Assembly (NCBI GenBank): GCA_917880885.1
Contig: OU862923.1
Span: 22,976,770 to 23,040,769, forward strand
DNA length: 64,000 bases
Source: Limnephilus marmoratus
Taxonomy: Eukaryota > Arthropoda > Insecta > Trichoptera > Limnephilidae
Direction: 5' to 3'
Below, piece after piece: positions 36,336 to 49,469 of the stretch. Every line of letters starts with the position of its first letter. The first letter of the stretch is position 1. The position numbers were made by a program, and so were the translations under genes. The notes below the pieces were generated by a model. That model had not been told where the DNA came from and searched no databases. It saw nothing but the letters and a program-made list of their open reading frames with translations.

Positions 36336-37819
36336 TTTAATACTGACGCTTTCTTCACAGACCACAGAATGTAAAATAATATGCTGTGTGCTTACCACAA
36401 ATGTGAGCACATTATTACAATGCAACTTTAACAATAGATAAAAATTCCATGTTTTCATATTCATAATCATTTTCATTTTCAGATGTTCTGATAAGGAAAT
36501 GAGTTATAAATTGGGCTAGCCATTTAATTTGAAAAAAATATATGTGAAAAAGTTAAAATTACTTTGTCCAAATCACAGTAGAACAATAAATAGGTACTGT
36601 AGAGTATCGATTTAAGGCTGCCTTTACACTCAAAAGTAAAATTTACGACTTTTTTTTTTAAAGTGGTTAAAACCAAGTATTTTATTAATTTTGAAGGAGA
36701 CCAACATTTCATGTATATTTTTAAATCTAAATAAGTAATTTTTTTATTTATATTAAACTCGTTACAATCAGTACAATTTTTTTTACTTTGCGGTTTAATT
36801 TTACCTGTTTCCGTTGGAAAGTTGTGTTTGGTTTTTCAAAAATATATTTAAAAATGCTTTCAAAATATATTTGGTGCTTGACAAAACCACACAGCCTAAC
36901 GTGTTCGAGATGAACCGAGAGGGACAAAGACATAATGATCATTGTGTGAAATGATTTATTACGACAGACTAAACAAATATGTAGCAGAGTATCCCGAGAC
37001 GGACCTCCAAACAGAGATAAGATTCTTTAATTTATTAATAACATAATTTTTGTCAAACAAATTCGAATGTATTTCTTTCAGACTTATCGGATTTTGTTTA
37101 TTTACGATTAGAAGATACACATTTAATCCATTTTGAAACCTTTCAATATCACTTCGATGATGTGCCTAGTTGTAGTTAATGAGCAAAGGGTACCTACACT
37201 TGAAGCAGTTAATGGTTTTGGGTTTCCACAACAAAAACAACTCGACGTACTTGTACCTATCGAATACAGTTCACAGTTTGCCGAAAATAATTCTTTCCCC
37301 TACACTGACGTGTATTGAGGTTTTTATTCTTCTTTGAATAGTTTACAAGATTTTGTTTTTGTTTTAGGTTTTTGCAGGCGTTTGGTTTCAGTCTGAAGGA
37401 GGTTCTTTTCAATTACACCTTAAATCTTTTATCTTACAAAAAAAATTGTTGAAGGGGGCCACCCCTTCCGCCCTCCCGTTAGTCCGCCACTAATAAGGAT
37501 GCTATTTTCAGAAAGCGTTTTTGCACCTGAAAAATAAATGATATCTCTTCGGTTTTTGGAATCAGAAAATTTTCTTTCCATTTACATTTGTTTTCATAGG
37601 TACCTGGTGTTTGTTTGAGTTTTATCTAGTGTTATTTTTTATACTCTTTTCGGGAGATAATCAGTTTTTAGTACAAATAATAAAAATACTAGTTTTTATA
37701 GGAAAATTCTTTTTGACATCTCGCAAAGGTGCATATTGGTACCATTTTTTATGGTTAGTGTCTCAACTTGTACAACAGATTTGATAAGCTGTGAGAAATC
37801 CATAAGTTCGCGCGAACGT

Positions 37820-37945
37820 GATTAGATCTGTGAAAAAACTTACGTAAGAAATATTTCTTTAACTTGCAATAAATTACGGTATCGTTTACCTTGGTAATTT
37901 TGCTATAAGTCACTTACGTAGGTGAAAAACTTAAAACTTATGTAA
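37820..37945. repeat. dispersed repeat shared with 44,165-44,280
   Basis: AAATTACGGTATCGTTTACC and TAATTTTGCTATAAGTCACT recur at 44,165-44,280 with few changes, both followed some 80-110 bases later by AGACAGATGAT. Type unknown. Confidence 0.5.
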
Positions 37946-38264
37946 AGAAAGCCCAAGATAATAAAATATCCCCGTTCAATGGATATCCAGTTAGCTTAAA
38001 TATAAAAAATATGCTTTTTTGTATCTATAGACAGATGATGAACATAATAAATAATTCTTTATGACAAACCAATTAGTGCGTGAGTGAGTGCTCAGAGATA
38101 CACGTTTGTTCGCTAACCCCAATAATTTCTTTTGTCTTTAAATTTATAAGTATTTGAGTCTTTCGAACGGCCCGGAGTAATCCAAACCCAGTAAATCGAG
38201 AGTTTGGTGTAAATTGAGGTACTGGGTGATTCAGATGTTATTCTGACATACAATACTATTTGTA

Positions 38265-38642
38265 ATGCAAGGGCCGCAACCAGCGACCACCGACCAGAGC
38301 GATTTTAAAATCTTAGTGCATAAGAAACGCATTCACAATATGAGAGGCAAAGCGCAATCAATTGCATTAAAATCTGCGGATATTATCACGTCAGTATACG
38401 TATCGAGGTTTGCGATTAATACGACAGAAGACGACGTAACTACTTACCTAAAAAGTAACGGCTTGGATGGGTTCAAAGTAGAATTAATAAAGCCTTTCCA
38501 CGCAACACCATTTAATTCTTTTAAACTTTTGGTAAAAGCAAACGAAGTAAAAAAATACCTAGTGGAGGAATTGTGGCCGGAGGGAATTGTTTTCCGAAGA
38601 TTCAAAGAATCACGCACACAGAACAATAACCAAAATGCATAA
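38265..38642 (+). CDS. LINE ORF1 C-terminal region (RRM-like)
   Basis: 125 residues. The segment SADIITSVYVSRFAINTTED, DVTTYLKSNGLDGFKVELIK and LWPEGIVFRRFKES is the conserved end of ORF1 proteins in CR1/Jockey-superfamily LINEs, an RRM-like nucleic-acid-binding fold that packages the RNA. It is short, so either the element is 5'-truncated or this group has a minimal ORF1. Its TAA overlaps the ORF2 start by 8 bases (ATGCATAA, 38,635-38,642). Confidence 0.7.
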   Translation: MQGPQPATTDQSDFKILVHKKRIHNMRGKAQSIALKSADIITSVYVSRFAINTTEDDVTTYLKSNGLDGFKVELIKPFHATPFNSFKLLVKANEVKKYLVEELWPEGIVFRRFKESRTQNNNQNA

Positions 38643-39861
38643 TAACAATTTAAAGATCATATCGGTGAATTGCAGATCCGTCCGCAGTTCAGAAAAATTC
38701 ATTTATGATCTGTGCGATACACATGATATTGTTCTAATTCAAGAAACGTGGCTACTCCCATCGGATTTAGAATTCTTATCCCATATACATCCAGATTACA
38801 ACAGCTTGGGAACATCTGCAATTGATATGTCTATGGGCCCGTTAGTTGGCCGGCCACACGGAGGAGTGGGTGTATTATACGGGCAATGTCTCAGGGCTGC
38901 CACGATCCCGTTGAATAATTGCCGCATGGCGGGCATTGAATTAGGCCTAAATTCCGAAAAACTATGCATTTTCACCGTGTACTTGCCAATTTGCACAACA
39001 GATCACTTCGAAGAGTACGTTAACTGTCTTGCTGCCTTGCAAGCAATTATTGACGAAAAAGATTACACCAACTCCGTAATCATCGGAGATTTCAATGCAC
39101 ACCCAGACTCACTCTTTGGAACTGAACTGAAATATTTCTGTCAAGAATATGATCTTACATGCGCTGATACCGTAATATTACCAGAAAACTCTTACACATA
39201 TATCAGTGACGCGCATCACACCACCAGGTGGCTAGACCACTGTCTGGTGACGAAAAATATCTTCAAACAGATTTTAGACATGAAAATACACTACGACGTG
39301 GACTGGACCGATCACAGGCCTCTCGAATTGACCCTACAAACGGAAGGAATACCGAAAACCGAAATTTATTCATGTATAAAAACTGACCGTGCAACATGGA
39401 ATCCTAAAAATGAACACGATATCCATAGTTATAGTCGAACCTCACAAGTTTTTCTACAAAAAATTAAACAAGATCTTACGCGGAACGAGAGAAGTGACAA
39501 CCCTGCTTGAGCTAACATTAAGACACTGTATACACATATTATAGAGGCCCTGCGAAGCGCCGCGATTGCAGTATTTAACAACCGTAAACGAAGATTGCAA
39601 CGACGTAAACAAATCTGTGGATGGAATGATTTTGTCGCACAAAAATACATAGAATCAAGACGTGCAATGATGATATGGATTGAAAATGGCAGGCCTCATG
39701 AGGGCTCAATTGCGGATGAACGAAAATTAAAGCGTGCTGCGTTCAAACTAGCACTAAAAAAATGCCAAAACGACTGCGAGCAAATTCAAATGGACAAAAT
39801 AGCAGGAGATTTACATAGTCGTGATTTCAAACAGTTTTGGCTGAAGACAAATAAACACTGA
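38635..39861 (+). pseudogene. LINE ORF2 endonuclease part, broken
   Basis: From ATG 38,635 the frame reads MHNNNLKIISVNCRSVRS, LIQETWLLPSD, VIIGDFNAHPDS and DVDWTDHRPLEL, the motifs of an apurinic-type endonuclease (EEP fold). A TGA at 39,508-39,510 interrupts it, the same frame then runs on to 39,861, and frameshifts follow. The next block (SAG... near 40,060) has lost several codons. The copy cannot be translated through to its RT. Confidence 0.8.
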
Positions 39862-40158
39862 TTCCGTGCAACATAAATGGAGAAACAAACACTAAAGCAA
39901 TTGCTAACATTTTTGCAGATCACTTCTCCATCTCTACTCCGACCTCACCGAACTCTGCAAGCAAACCACCACCTAGTCCTATCCCAAATGAAGACAGTGG
40001 CCTCTTGATCACAGCAGACATGGTCAACACCGCCCTGAGATACATGAAAGCTGGAAAATCAGCAGGTCGAACACATCAAACACGCTGGAGGACCAATTCT
40101 TCAACTGCTGGCGAGTCTGTTTACCGACATCTTAAAGAATGGATACCTACCAACTGAC

Positions 40159-41385
40159 ATGACAAGAACAATAATAACTCCCATTCTCAAATCAAAATCG
40201 TTGGACTCTACCTCCCAGGGTAGCTACAGACCGATTTCAATTGCCACCACCATCGCACGATTATTCGAACGTCTACTACTAAACCAGATCGGTCCCAGCT
40301 TGGAAACTAAGGACAATCAAATGGGCTTCAAAAAGCAAATGTCTACCGATACTGCTATATTTACTGTGAAAAGAACCCTGGAATACTACAGGAATAAAAA
40401 GACCACCACGTATGCATGTTTTCTAGATCTGAGCAAGGCCTTCGACAAGGTTTCTCACCCTCTACTATGGGATAAACTCAGGGAAAGAGGCATATCACCG
40501 GCGGTGATACATATCCTCGACTTGTGGCATAGACAGCAGGAGAACTTAATAAGGTGGAAAGATGGACTCTCCGAACCTTTCCTCCTGAAGAGCGGCGTTA
40601 GGCAGGGAGGATGCATGTCCCCGATATTGTTCAACCTGTACATGAACAAACTCACCGACAGGCTAAACAATGTAGGGGTAGGCTGCCAAATTGGAGGACA
40701 GTTTCTGAACAACATCAGTTACGCGGACGACATGGTATTGATGGCACCATCCATAAGGGGCCTACGAATTCTTTTAAAGATCTGCGAAGAGTTTGCTGAA
40801 GAAACAAACATGCAATACAACCCCACTAAAACGGCTCTACTGGTCGTAAGATATGGACAAGAACCAAAAAATATTCCTCCAGCTACCCTGAATGGTGTGA
40901 ACCTGCAGGTGACTGAAGGAACTAAATACCTTGGACACATAATCACCAGTAATCTGATGGACGATGACGACATCGATAGGCAAAGAAGAGCTCTCAGCGT
41001 AAAAGCAAACATGCTCAGTAGAAGATTCCGCCTTTGCAGTACTGCTGTAAAAAGGACGCTCTTCCTTTCCTTCTGCGCAACACTGTATACGTGTGAACTC
41101 TGGGCAAACTACAAGAAGAGTAGTATAGAAAGACTTCGGGTTCAGTACAACAACGCCTTCCGCATAATTTTTGGTCTCCCCAGATATTGCAGCGCTTCCC
41201 GGATGTCCACGGAGGGGCGAGTTCCTGGCTTTGCAGCCCTTATTAGATCCAGGGTGGCAGGAATGAGGGAAAGGATAACCAGCTCTGGAAACATCCTCGT
41301 CATGGAAGCCCGCCTCAGTCCATCATCCAGTATTGATGCTCACTGGAGAAAAATACTGGCTCCTTACGTGCTCACAGAATCCTGA
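40159..41385 (+). pseudogene. LINE ORF2 reverse transcriptase, long intact stretch
   Basis: 408 codons open from TRTIITPILKSKSLDSTSQG to APYVLTES. RT blocks: SYRPISIATTIARLFERLLL, CFLDLSKAFDKVSH (first catalytic Asp), SGVRQGGCMSPILFNLYMN and NISYADDMVLMAPS (YADD). A C-terminal domain follows. The upstream frameshifts and stop make the whole ORF2 a pseudogene, but this half is little decayed, so the insertion is fairly young. Confidence 0.85.
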
Positions 41386-42357
41386 AAGCTTAATATTATT
41401 ATTTCTTTTGTTTTCCTTTTACTACTATTAGCTTATTATCTTTTTTTGTTTCGTGTACATTCATATCCACCTTCTTTTTCTTTTTTTCCTTTCAAATACT
41501 TTGTACATATATGTGTATATTATACCCTTATGGAATGTGTGGGATTGCACTCTCCTCCCCACATACTGGAATAAACACTTATTTATTTATTTATTATTTA
41601 TTTATTGTACATATTTATGATAAATTGATGTTTTAATAATATATAAAACATTTCTGTAATGCATTGTTATGTCTTTCCCAGTTGTTTTTTACTACCATTT
41701 CATCTAATTAATAATTTTGTAATATCGCAAACCCGAAAAATCACGGGATTTTGTAATTGTAGGATTTGTGAAACTGCAAGTTTTTGTAAAATAATTGCCT
41801 CAGGATCTGCCCTTCAAAATGAAATACTTATTGTCTTTTTTCTTTAAAATAAAAATAATATTTTTTTATTGACACATTAGAGACTTCAGATTTTTTCCCC
41901 TCAAATGAATAACTTTAGTTAACAAAAATCATTTTGTCAAAATTTTTAACAAAATAAATAGGTACACATTACAAATACAGAGTTATTTTCTAATGAATAA
42001 ATAAAAAATAAAAAAATTATTTATTGCATGTTAGAATTGAAGTTCCAATTTTGAAAAATAAAATTGCATTGAACGTGAATGATTTCAAGCGGGAATACAG
42101 ATACTAGTGACCGACCGAAGGTTCGGTTTCGGCAAGTTTCGGAAAAAAAATCTAGTTTCGGCTTCAATTTAAAATCTGCAGAAAATCAGCAGAAAATCTG
42201 TCGAACCTTCGGCCGCACCGAAACCGTGAAAATGTAGAAAAACTGCTTTCTTTTAGCGTACAATATTTAATTATGAATACTAAAGTTAATTAGTAATCTA
42301 ATAATAAATATTTCGTTTTTTTAAATTTAAGAACTGATTTTTAAATTAAGTACTTAA

Positions 42358-42775
42358 GGCTCCGCAACCGGGCCCGAAAAAAAGGAGATGGAGAGATACG
42401 AAATTACGAATGTTAGAGGAGAGCGCTAACATTTACAGCGACAAAATCGATGCGAAAATGTTTAATAAAACTTGACTCGTTTAAAATAGAGCAAAAATCT
42501 CACGGGCATTGTCTTAAACAGCATTTAAAGAAACACTGTGATTTTTTTTATACACATAACTTGTAAAATAACTGAAACAAACTCGTTTATAATAATTTTT
42601 GGAGCATACTTTGCGATTTTTTTCTATCGAGGAAATTTTATATAACTTGCGTTTCGGCGCGGGCAATGTCTACATATTATCTTCAAGAATAATATATATT
42701 TTTTTTAGAGCTTTAAAACTTAACGTGTTTAAGGGAGATATGTAAGAAATTGGTAGTAATTTGGGTAGCGGGCCC
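42358..42775. mobile_element. piggyBac-type MITE with TTAA duplication, copy 2
   Basis: Flanked by TTAA (42,354-42,357; 42,776-42,779), ends GGCTCCGCAACCGG and (inverse) GGGCCCGCTACC. 418 bp, about 90% similar to 5,981-6,400 by eye. Confidence 0.8.
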
Positions 42776-43599
42776 TTAATTGTCGTATAAACTAATTATA
42801 GTAATCTTTGTTGAGACTAATTAATTTATCATAAGAACGGTATTTGCTTATTAAAAGTTCTTAATAAATGTTATGTCTTAAGAGCGTTTAACCAGCCAGC
42901 GGACGAAAATCCACATTTCGTCGAAAGTTGTTCTTCCGATCGTGCAGGGCGGTTACAATGAGAAAGATTGATTATTCTCCGTACCAGCTTTTTTAAATTA
43001 TAACTCAATATCGAATTTATTTCAATCCAAATTAGCTTTAATTTATACCTTCATCCAAAAATGCTGAAAGGCGTGATGATAAAACTATTAAAATAGTGTA
43101 CTTTTTGTAGTTATTTTTTGATTATAAGTATTTATCATTTTTCAATAATGTCTAAATTTAATAAGAATGTTAAAAAAATCTGAAATATATTAGTTTGTAA
43201 GTGCGCAAATAAATACACAAATGGACCAATTTTCGTCAAGAAACACATGTACGTACATATTTTTTAATGATTTTATTGAAACTAAAATTAAAATTCTAAT
43301 ACATAACTCTGCTAGATAATGTATTGATTTATTTTACTGCATGATTACATTATTTGAAATGGGTGTGGTATAATACAAAAACTTTTTTGAAAATTTAACA
43401 AATCTGCCAACGACCTATGGAATAACCTTATTATACTAAAAATTGAAAAAAAATCTAAAAATTTATTACATAACTATGCTAGATAAAAGAACAATCTTTC
43501 GAAATCCATTTATAATTTTTTGTGGAAAAGAGTCAATACGTCTAAAAACTTTTTTGAAAATGACGTATTTCCGGCTTTCTCTGGTAATGCCCTCTTAAG

Positions 43600-43745
43600 A
43601 ATGTTGTGATTGTAAATGCAATTAAAATTAAATTACTCAATTAATGATGTCCTTCCTTTATAATGTAAGTGTTGATTATTGCCAAATTTTTTTTCCAAGA
43701 AGAAGTTAACATGTTTTGTTAATTTTTATAATTTTTGTTTGTTTT
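43600..43745 (+). repeat. dispersed repeat shared with 15,680-15,825
   Basis: Nearly identical 140-base block beginning AAGAATGTTGTGATTGTAAA. Confidence 0.6.
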
Positions 43746-44164
43746 ATAGTAGTAATATAATTTTTTTATCACGTACTTCAATTATCGTGTTAACTGTCTA
43801 TATAAGTGTAAAAAATAAGCCAAATTTCAGTAAACAATAGATTTTTAACATGTTTAAAAAAGTTTTGGTTTCGGTTTCGGCCGAAACTGATACAGATACC
43901 GAAGATTCTGTTTCGGTTTCGGTAGAAATTCCTGTTTCGGTCAGACACTAATAAATATGCAAGAATATTTCACATTACTTTACGCACGCACCGACGCACT
44001 TACCGATGCACCGACAGCCGAAATTAGTATGTTTAATTATTCTTAAAAATATTTAAAATGTAGATACCTGCCTAATTTTTAAAAATGTATTCTACTGCAA
44101 TTGTACAAGCCTTCTTCTTTATTCTATTATACTTACATTTCATAACTTCTCGATTAGATGGTCA

Positions 44165-44280
44165 AAAAACTTACATAAGAACAACTTCTGTAAATTACGG
44201 TAAAGTGACTTAAGGTGTCGTTTACATTGATAATTTTGCCATAAGTCACTTATGTCACAAAATAACGTATAATTTTAATA
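44165..44280. repeat. dispersed repeat shared with 37,820-37,945
   Basis: Second copy of the GTAAATTACGGTAAAGTGAC / TTTTGCCATAAGTCACTTAT block. Confidence 0.5.
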
Positions 44281-44793
44281 ATAAAGGCAGCTAAAAATGT
44301 CGTCTCTGATCTACTAGAAACATTCTCTCTGATATCCGTGTTTTAAATAAATCGAGTTTTAATGTACCTACCTATGTATGTATTTATTAGACAGATGATA
44401 GATATCGTATCAAATACAATTTATTAATTTATGCGACATTAAGCATTGCGTAGAATTGAACGTGGTTCTGATATTAACGACATAATTATATACTTGTTAT
44501 TGACGGGACATATGTGGATATATTTATTATTTTGTATCATTTAAGAAATAAATGGTAAGTTTTTGTCAGTTTGTTCGGACAACTCAACAATGTGGCACTT
44601 CATCACTCCTTTGAACAGCCATTAAAAGTGATGAAAAAATTAGGTTAAATCGGTTTCAGGTTATTCAGGTTGTGAGTTATTTTTCAACACTTTTCAAAGG
44701 GGTGTTGAAATGTTGAACCACTTTGTAGAGTTGGTGTGGAACCAGCTCAAGTCTCCGGCGTTGCCCAGTTACGCAGTTTTTGGAAATCAGATG

Positions 44794-45903
44794 CAGTGGC
44801 GGCTCGAGCACAATTTCGATGGTGGGGACAGATATTTTTTATGTGTAGATATAAATAAATATACTTACATGATAATTTACCTCAGTATAATTGAGAACAT
44901 TCAAAATACCTACTCTTTTATATTCATGTACCTGCACGAGTAGGTATATTTTTTAGGTTTTCAATTCTAATGTCTAAAGTCTAAAGTAAATAATTCATAA
45001 ATTTTTTGAATAAATATATATTTTTCTCACAAAAATATTATTGGATAAGTTACGCACCTCACCAGAAATACCAAATAGGTACATATATGAATATAAAGCT
45101 TAATTAAAAATTACAAATATAATTCAACCAACTTAGGTTTAGAGCGCCTTTGAGGTAAATTTTCCACCAGAACGGCGCTTTAGAAATAATCCGACCTATA
45201 TTATTATTTTAATAAGGCGAATACAGGCGAACCCTAGTGGGGTTAATAATTACATGCTAAAAATATATGTACATATAAATTGTGAAGAAGAAGAAGAAGC
45301 AATAAATAAAATAACAAAATACGTACAACAATAATACCACTAACGCGAATCCCGGTACGTGCATAGCTAACACCTTTCAATTTGAACGAAAACAAACGCC
45401 CAATTATCCACGAGGGGATCCTACAGTTTATCCCCACGAGAAAGATACTATGACTCAAATGCGCATGCGCGAATTCGCGAAATCCCTAAGAAACGTATTC
45501 AGTACGAATAAAAGATATAAATTTCAAGGAAAAAATCCCGTGATGTCCCCCTGGTGCGCAGAACGGTTTGCGCAGTGCGCATGGCGAGTGGCAATTGCTA
45601 GATTCGAGCCAGAATCGCGAGTCGCGAACGTCGAAATCGCGTAGTTACGTACTACGTAGTTAGTACGAAACAAGGAAGTGAGCGGAGCGGTCGCATGTTC
45701 TTCCGAAGAAACTTTTTCATTTTCGAGCTTAAAAATGTTCTGAATTGAAATTATAGATTATGTTTTTGCAAATGTTAATAATTACTTTTATGTTAAGAAT
45801 TAATGTTGTTTGTGAACATAAAGCATCGAAAAAATTTTCAATAGGTTTCTGAAATATGAAGTGGGGTCTGTCCCCACCGTCCCCTTGAGAAGAACCGCCA
45901 CTG
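44794..45903. mobile_element. non-autonomous hAT element with CAGTGGCGG ends
   Basis: Inverted ends CAGTGGCGGCTCGAG and CAGTGGCGGTTCTTC (inverse of right) both run into a GGTGGGGACAGA block. The 8-base duplication is ATCAGATG (44,786-44,793) / ATCAGCTG (45,904-45,911). The 1.1-kb body has a CpG-rich part at 45,440-45,700 and no transposase. Confidence 0.75.
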
Positions 45904-46041
45904 ATCAGCTGTGAACAGTAAATATTTTACTCTTATTTTGAATGACAAGTGTGCAAAATGTTATCAAATGGTATAAAAAACTCTGCTAAAGAGTGGGAAC
46001 ATATTATGCAGATGGAGGATAGGTTGTTTCTGCATCTAGAT

Positions 46042-46300
46042 CAGTGGTTCCCAACCTTTTTCTGACCCGGGGCCGTTATCCGCCCTATCCGTCCCACCCA
46101 TGCTTGCCTAAGCCAGTACTTATCGTCAGTGGCGTAGCCTAGCGTGGGTGACAGTGAGGTGGCACCCAGCACGGATGGCACCAAGGACGGATGGCACAAC
46201 GGGAGGGGCGTAATGGGATAGGGTGGGACGGGTTCTAGCAGAATATTTACCACAACGGAGGGGGTAGAACGGGGTAGGATGGGGTGGGGCAATAATGATA
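46042..46300 (+). mobile_element. hAT-like 5' end fragment
   Basis: CAGTGGTTCCCAACCTTTTT is a typical hAT terminus. The body shares GGAGGGGGCGTAATGGGATA-like text with 53,470-53,780. The opposite end was not found. Confidence 0.5.
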
Positions 46301-46549
46301 AACTGAATATTGTCCCGATTTTTTTTATTCAGACTTCTCGACCAGGGACCACCCGGGCGCTGGCGCGTTTATTGACCGGCAGACCATCGCGGACCATCTT
46401 CGAGACTCCCTTATTTGTGAAAACACCCCATTACCCCACACAGGGGCGGGTTTAAGAATCAAAAGCCAGCCAGCAAGCATAACCAAGGGATATTTGGGGG
46501 AGCCTATTTTTAATGTGATTTTTATGCGAAAGTGGAACGGTATCACGTC

Positions 46550-46792
46550 TTTTTCCATTTAATTAAGAATTTGAGACCAAAAAACCCCAAAAATAAAATA
46601 ATACTTTCATTTAATTATGGATTTGAGACCAAAATACCCCAAAAATAAAATAATATTTTCATTTAATTAAGGATTTGAGACCAAAATACCCCAAAAATAA
46701 AATAATATTTTCATTTAATTAAGGATTTGAGACCAAAATACCCCAAAAATAAAATAATATTTTCATTTAATTATGAATTTGAGGTCAAAATC
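46550..46792 (+). repeat. 52-bp tandem repeat, about 4.5 copies
   Basis: The word TTGAGACC recurs at 46,571, 46,623, 46,675 and 46,727, and as TTGAGGTC at 46,779: an exact 52-base period. Unit: TTTTCATTTAATTAAGGATT then TGAGACCAAAATACCCCAAA then AATAAAATAATA. No spacers, so not a CRISPR. Confidence 0.9.
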
Positions 46793-47039
46793 GGGTAAAC
46801 TGCGTTTGGGAAACATTTTGAAAGCCATAGCACCTATAAGAAAACAGTAAAACTCATAAAATGTTTCTTTAATTTTATTGTACAGATTTTTTCAAGACAG
46901 TGTTCTGACACCTAATCGTGATTTGGAGATATAATATGAGAGCCGAGCATATTCATATGTGAATATTGTACCTTACTGTACCCTTCAAATCATCTTATTA
47001 TCCGAAATGGTTTACAAAAGAATTAACTAATTTAATTAA

Positions 47040-49232
47040 TAAAAAAAATGTATCCACAGAAAATATAAACATACCAGAAATCCTAACGATTATATAACAT
47101 TTACTAAACTACGAAAACAATGTAAAGAACTATCAATAAAATGCTATAGTAACTATGTTAACGTAATAGAAAATGAGGTACGTCATCACAATGTGAAAAA
47201 ATTCTGGAATTTTACTAAATCTCAGCGAAACGATAACTGTGGATATCCTAATAACATGTATTTTAAAGAAAAATGTGCTGACAGTATCGAGGGTATAGTT
47301 AATCTCTTTGCTGACTCATTTAAAAGTGTTTACGACAAAGATATTCCTGTTAATGCAGTCTCCACTACTTCAGTGGAAGAGTCATTAAACCTAAGCCAAT
47401 GTTTCATAAAATTAGAATCTTTAAAAAGGGGCATAAACGCATTGGATAGTAATAAATCTGCTGGACCTGATGGTATTCCTCCCATATTTTTAATAACTTG
47501 CATTGATAGTTTGATATATCCCATACAAAAACTTTTAACAAATCCTTAGCATCTGGCTGTTTTCCGGCTCTGTGGAAAAAGAGTTATTTAACGCCTATTC
47601 ATAAAAAAGGAGACAAAAGCGATATATCAAACTATAGACCTATTTGTATTATGTCTGCTTTACCCAAACTTTTCGAGTCATTAGATACCATTGTAAAACC
47701 TATCAACAATATTATTGTTCCTAACCAACATGGCTTTATCAGAGGTCGATCTACCTTAAGTAATTTAACTATCTATAATAATTACATATCCGAATCCCTT
47801 AGTCTGAAACAACAAGTGGATTCTATATACACTGATTTCAGTAAAGCATTTGATAAGGTTCGACATCACATTCTTATATCCAAACTCCGACTGTTAGGCA
47901 TCAAAGGAAGTTTATTGACATGGATTATCAGTTACCTCAGTAATAGAGTGCTTAGTGTGAAGATTAATTTTATAGAATCCTATGTATTCGAGGCCACAAG
48001 TGGTGTCCCGCAAGGGTCCCACCTCGGCCCAATATTCTTCTTAATATTCATTAATGACATTGTAAACATATTTAAAGATGTACAAGTCCTACTTTTTGCA
48101 GATGATCTAAAATTGTTTAAAAAAATACGAAATATATATGATTGCCTAATTTTACAAGCTAATTTAGATGAATTTTTTAAATGGTGCGAACAAAATATGT
48201 TATTTTTGAATACTGAGAAATATCAAGTAATACGATTTTCCAGAACTCATTCTCATATTTTACATGAATATAATTTTAAAAATGTTAAATTAACACCAGT
48301 ATTACAAATTCGCGACTTGGGAGTTATATTCGATTCAAACTTAACATTCACACCACATATAGATAATATAACTAATAAGGCTTTAAAGATTCTTGGCTTC
48401 CTTTGTAGAACCCTAACTGATTTTAAGTCCTTGGATTGCATGAAAACACTCTACATTTCATTAGTTAGATGTCAAGTTGAATATAATTCACCTATTTGGT
48501 CCCCTTTCTATAAAGTACACTCTAACAAAATAGAACATGTTTAACACAAATTTCTTAGGTACTTAAATTTCAAACTCAAAATTCCAATAGAAAACATTAA
48601 TTATTTAAGTTTAATGAATCGACTAAATTTAATTACGCTGTCTGACAGAAGAATCATTTCAGACCTAATTTATTGTACAGAATTATGAACAACCTAATTG
48701 ACAGCCCTGCCATCGTTTCTACTATTAAACTTCTTGTACCGACAAGGAATACTAGACAAAATATAACATTCTTTTGCAACACATACACAACTAACTATCA
48801 ATCACACTCACTTACCAATAGGATGCATTATTTAGGCAACAAGTTTGGTGGTATTGTAGATGTATTTGCTGATTCCCTTTACATTCTAAAATGCAATTTA
48901 AACCAACACTTTGTTGAATCCTACAAATTATTGTAACATGGGTATAATATATTTAACGATTTGATTTGTTATTGTAATGTTTATATTATATTTTGTTCTA
49001 TGTTATTGTTAAATATTATATTGTTTAAAATATTTCACGGGTTTCCACAAGATTATACAAGTGGTTTTTTTTCTTTAAAAACTACTTGTATATTCTTAAA
49101 AGTTTTTTCACTTTTATAACTTTTGGTATAAATTCTATGTATGTGTAATCCTAGATATCTTAAATATTATTTTCTAATCTATGTAAAAGCCCCTACGGGC
49201 GTATAACAACAATAAATAAATAAATAAATAAA
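47040..49232 (+). pseudogene. Jockey/CR1-superfamily LINE reverse transcriptase, 5'-truncated
   Basis: First part 47,193-47,549 (VKKFWNFTKSQRND ... NALDSNKSAGPDGIPPIF), then a one-frame shift, then 47,570-48,544 with SYLTPIHKKGDKSDISNYRP, IYTDFSKAFDKVRHHILISK, GVPQGSHLGPIFFLIFINDI and VLLFADDLKLFKKI (FADD). Further shifted C-terminal text follows to 48,936. Ends in (AATA)n at 49,210-49,232. The ORF is broken but the RT core is well kept. Confidence 0.85.
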
Positions 49233-49469
49233 TATAACAACAATAAATTACCAAACCGAATAAATTAATGTTATGTAATTAAAAAATCTTTACAATTTGA
49301 TGTTGCGTACCAAAGAACAAAAAATATGTCATGATTAGTTTCAACACGCACTGTCTACTTAAAAATTAATGTTGACTGGGCCATAATACATTCACGCCTG
49401 TTTTGCTGCAACCTCGACGTTCATTGTAGGTACTTTTCCTATTTACTGTGTACGAGTATATATCAGGTA

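Larger units (their letters stand above)
38265..41590 (+). mobile_element. CR1/Jockey-superfamily LINE, nearly full length
   Basis: ORF1 end, endonuclease, RT and a 3' UTR ending AATAAACACTTATTTATTTA with a short tandem tail at 41,570-41,607. Tandem short-repeat tails rather than poly(A) are seen in the CR1 group. The 5' limit is not visible and no target duplication was found. The 41,608-42,104 stretch after it shows nothing recognisable. Confidence 0.75.
42105..43950. mobile_element. candidate DNA transposon with TAGTGWCYGACCGAA ends
   Basis: Left end TAGTGACCGACCGAAGGTTC and right end (inverse) TAGTGTCTGACCGAAACAGG, each followed by TTCGGT/GGTTTCGG repeats. It carries the piggyBac MITE at 42,358-42,775 and the repeat at 43,600-43,745. 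No transposase and no clear target duplication. Confidence 0.45.

Noticed and set aside
46550..46792. CRISPR-like array
   Set aside because: Units are contiguous with no unique spacers, and the genome is eukaryotic.
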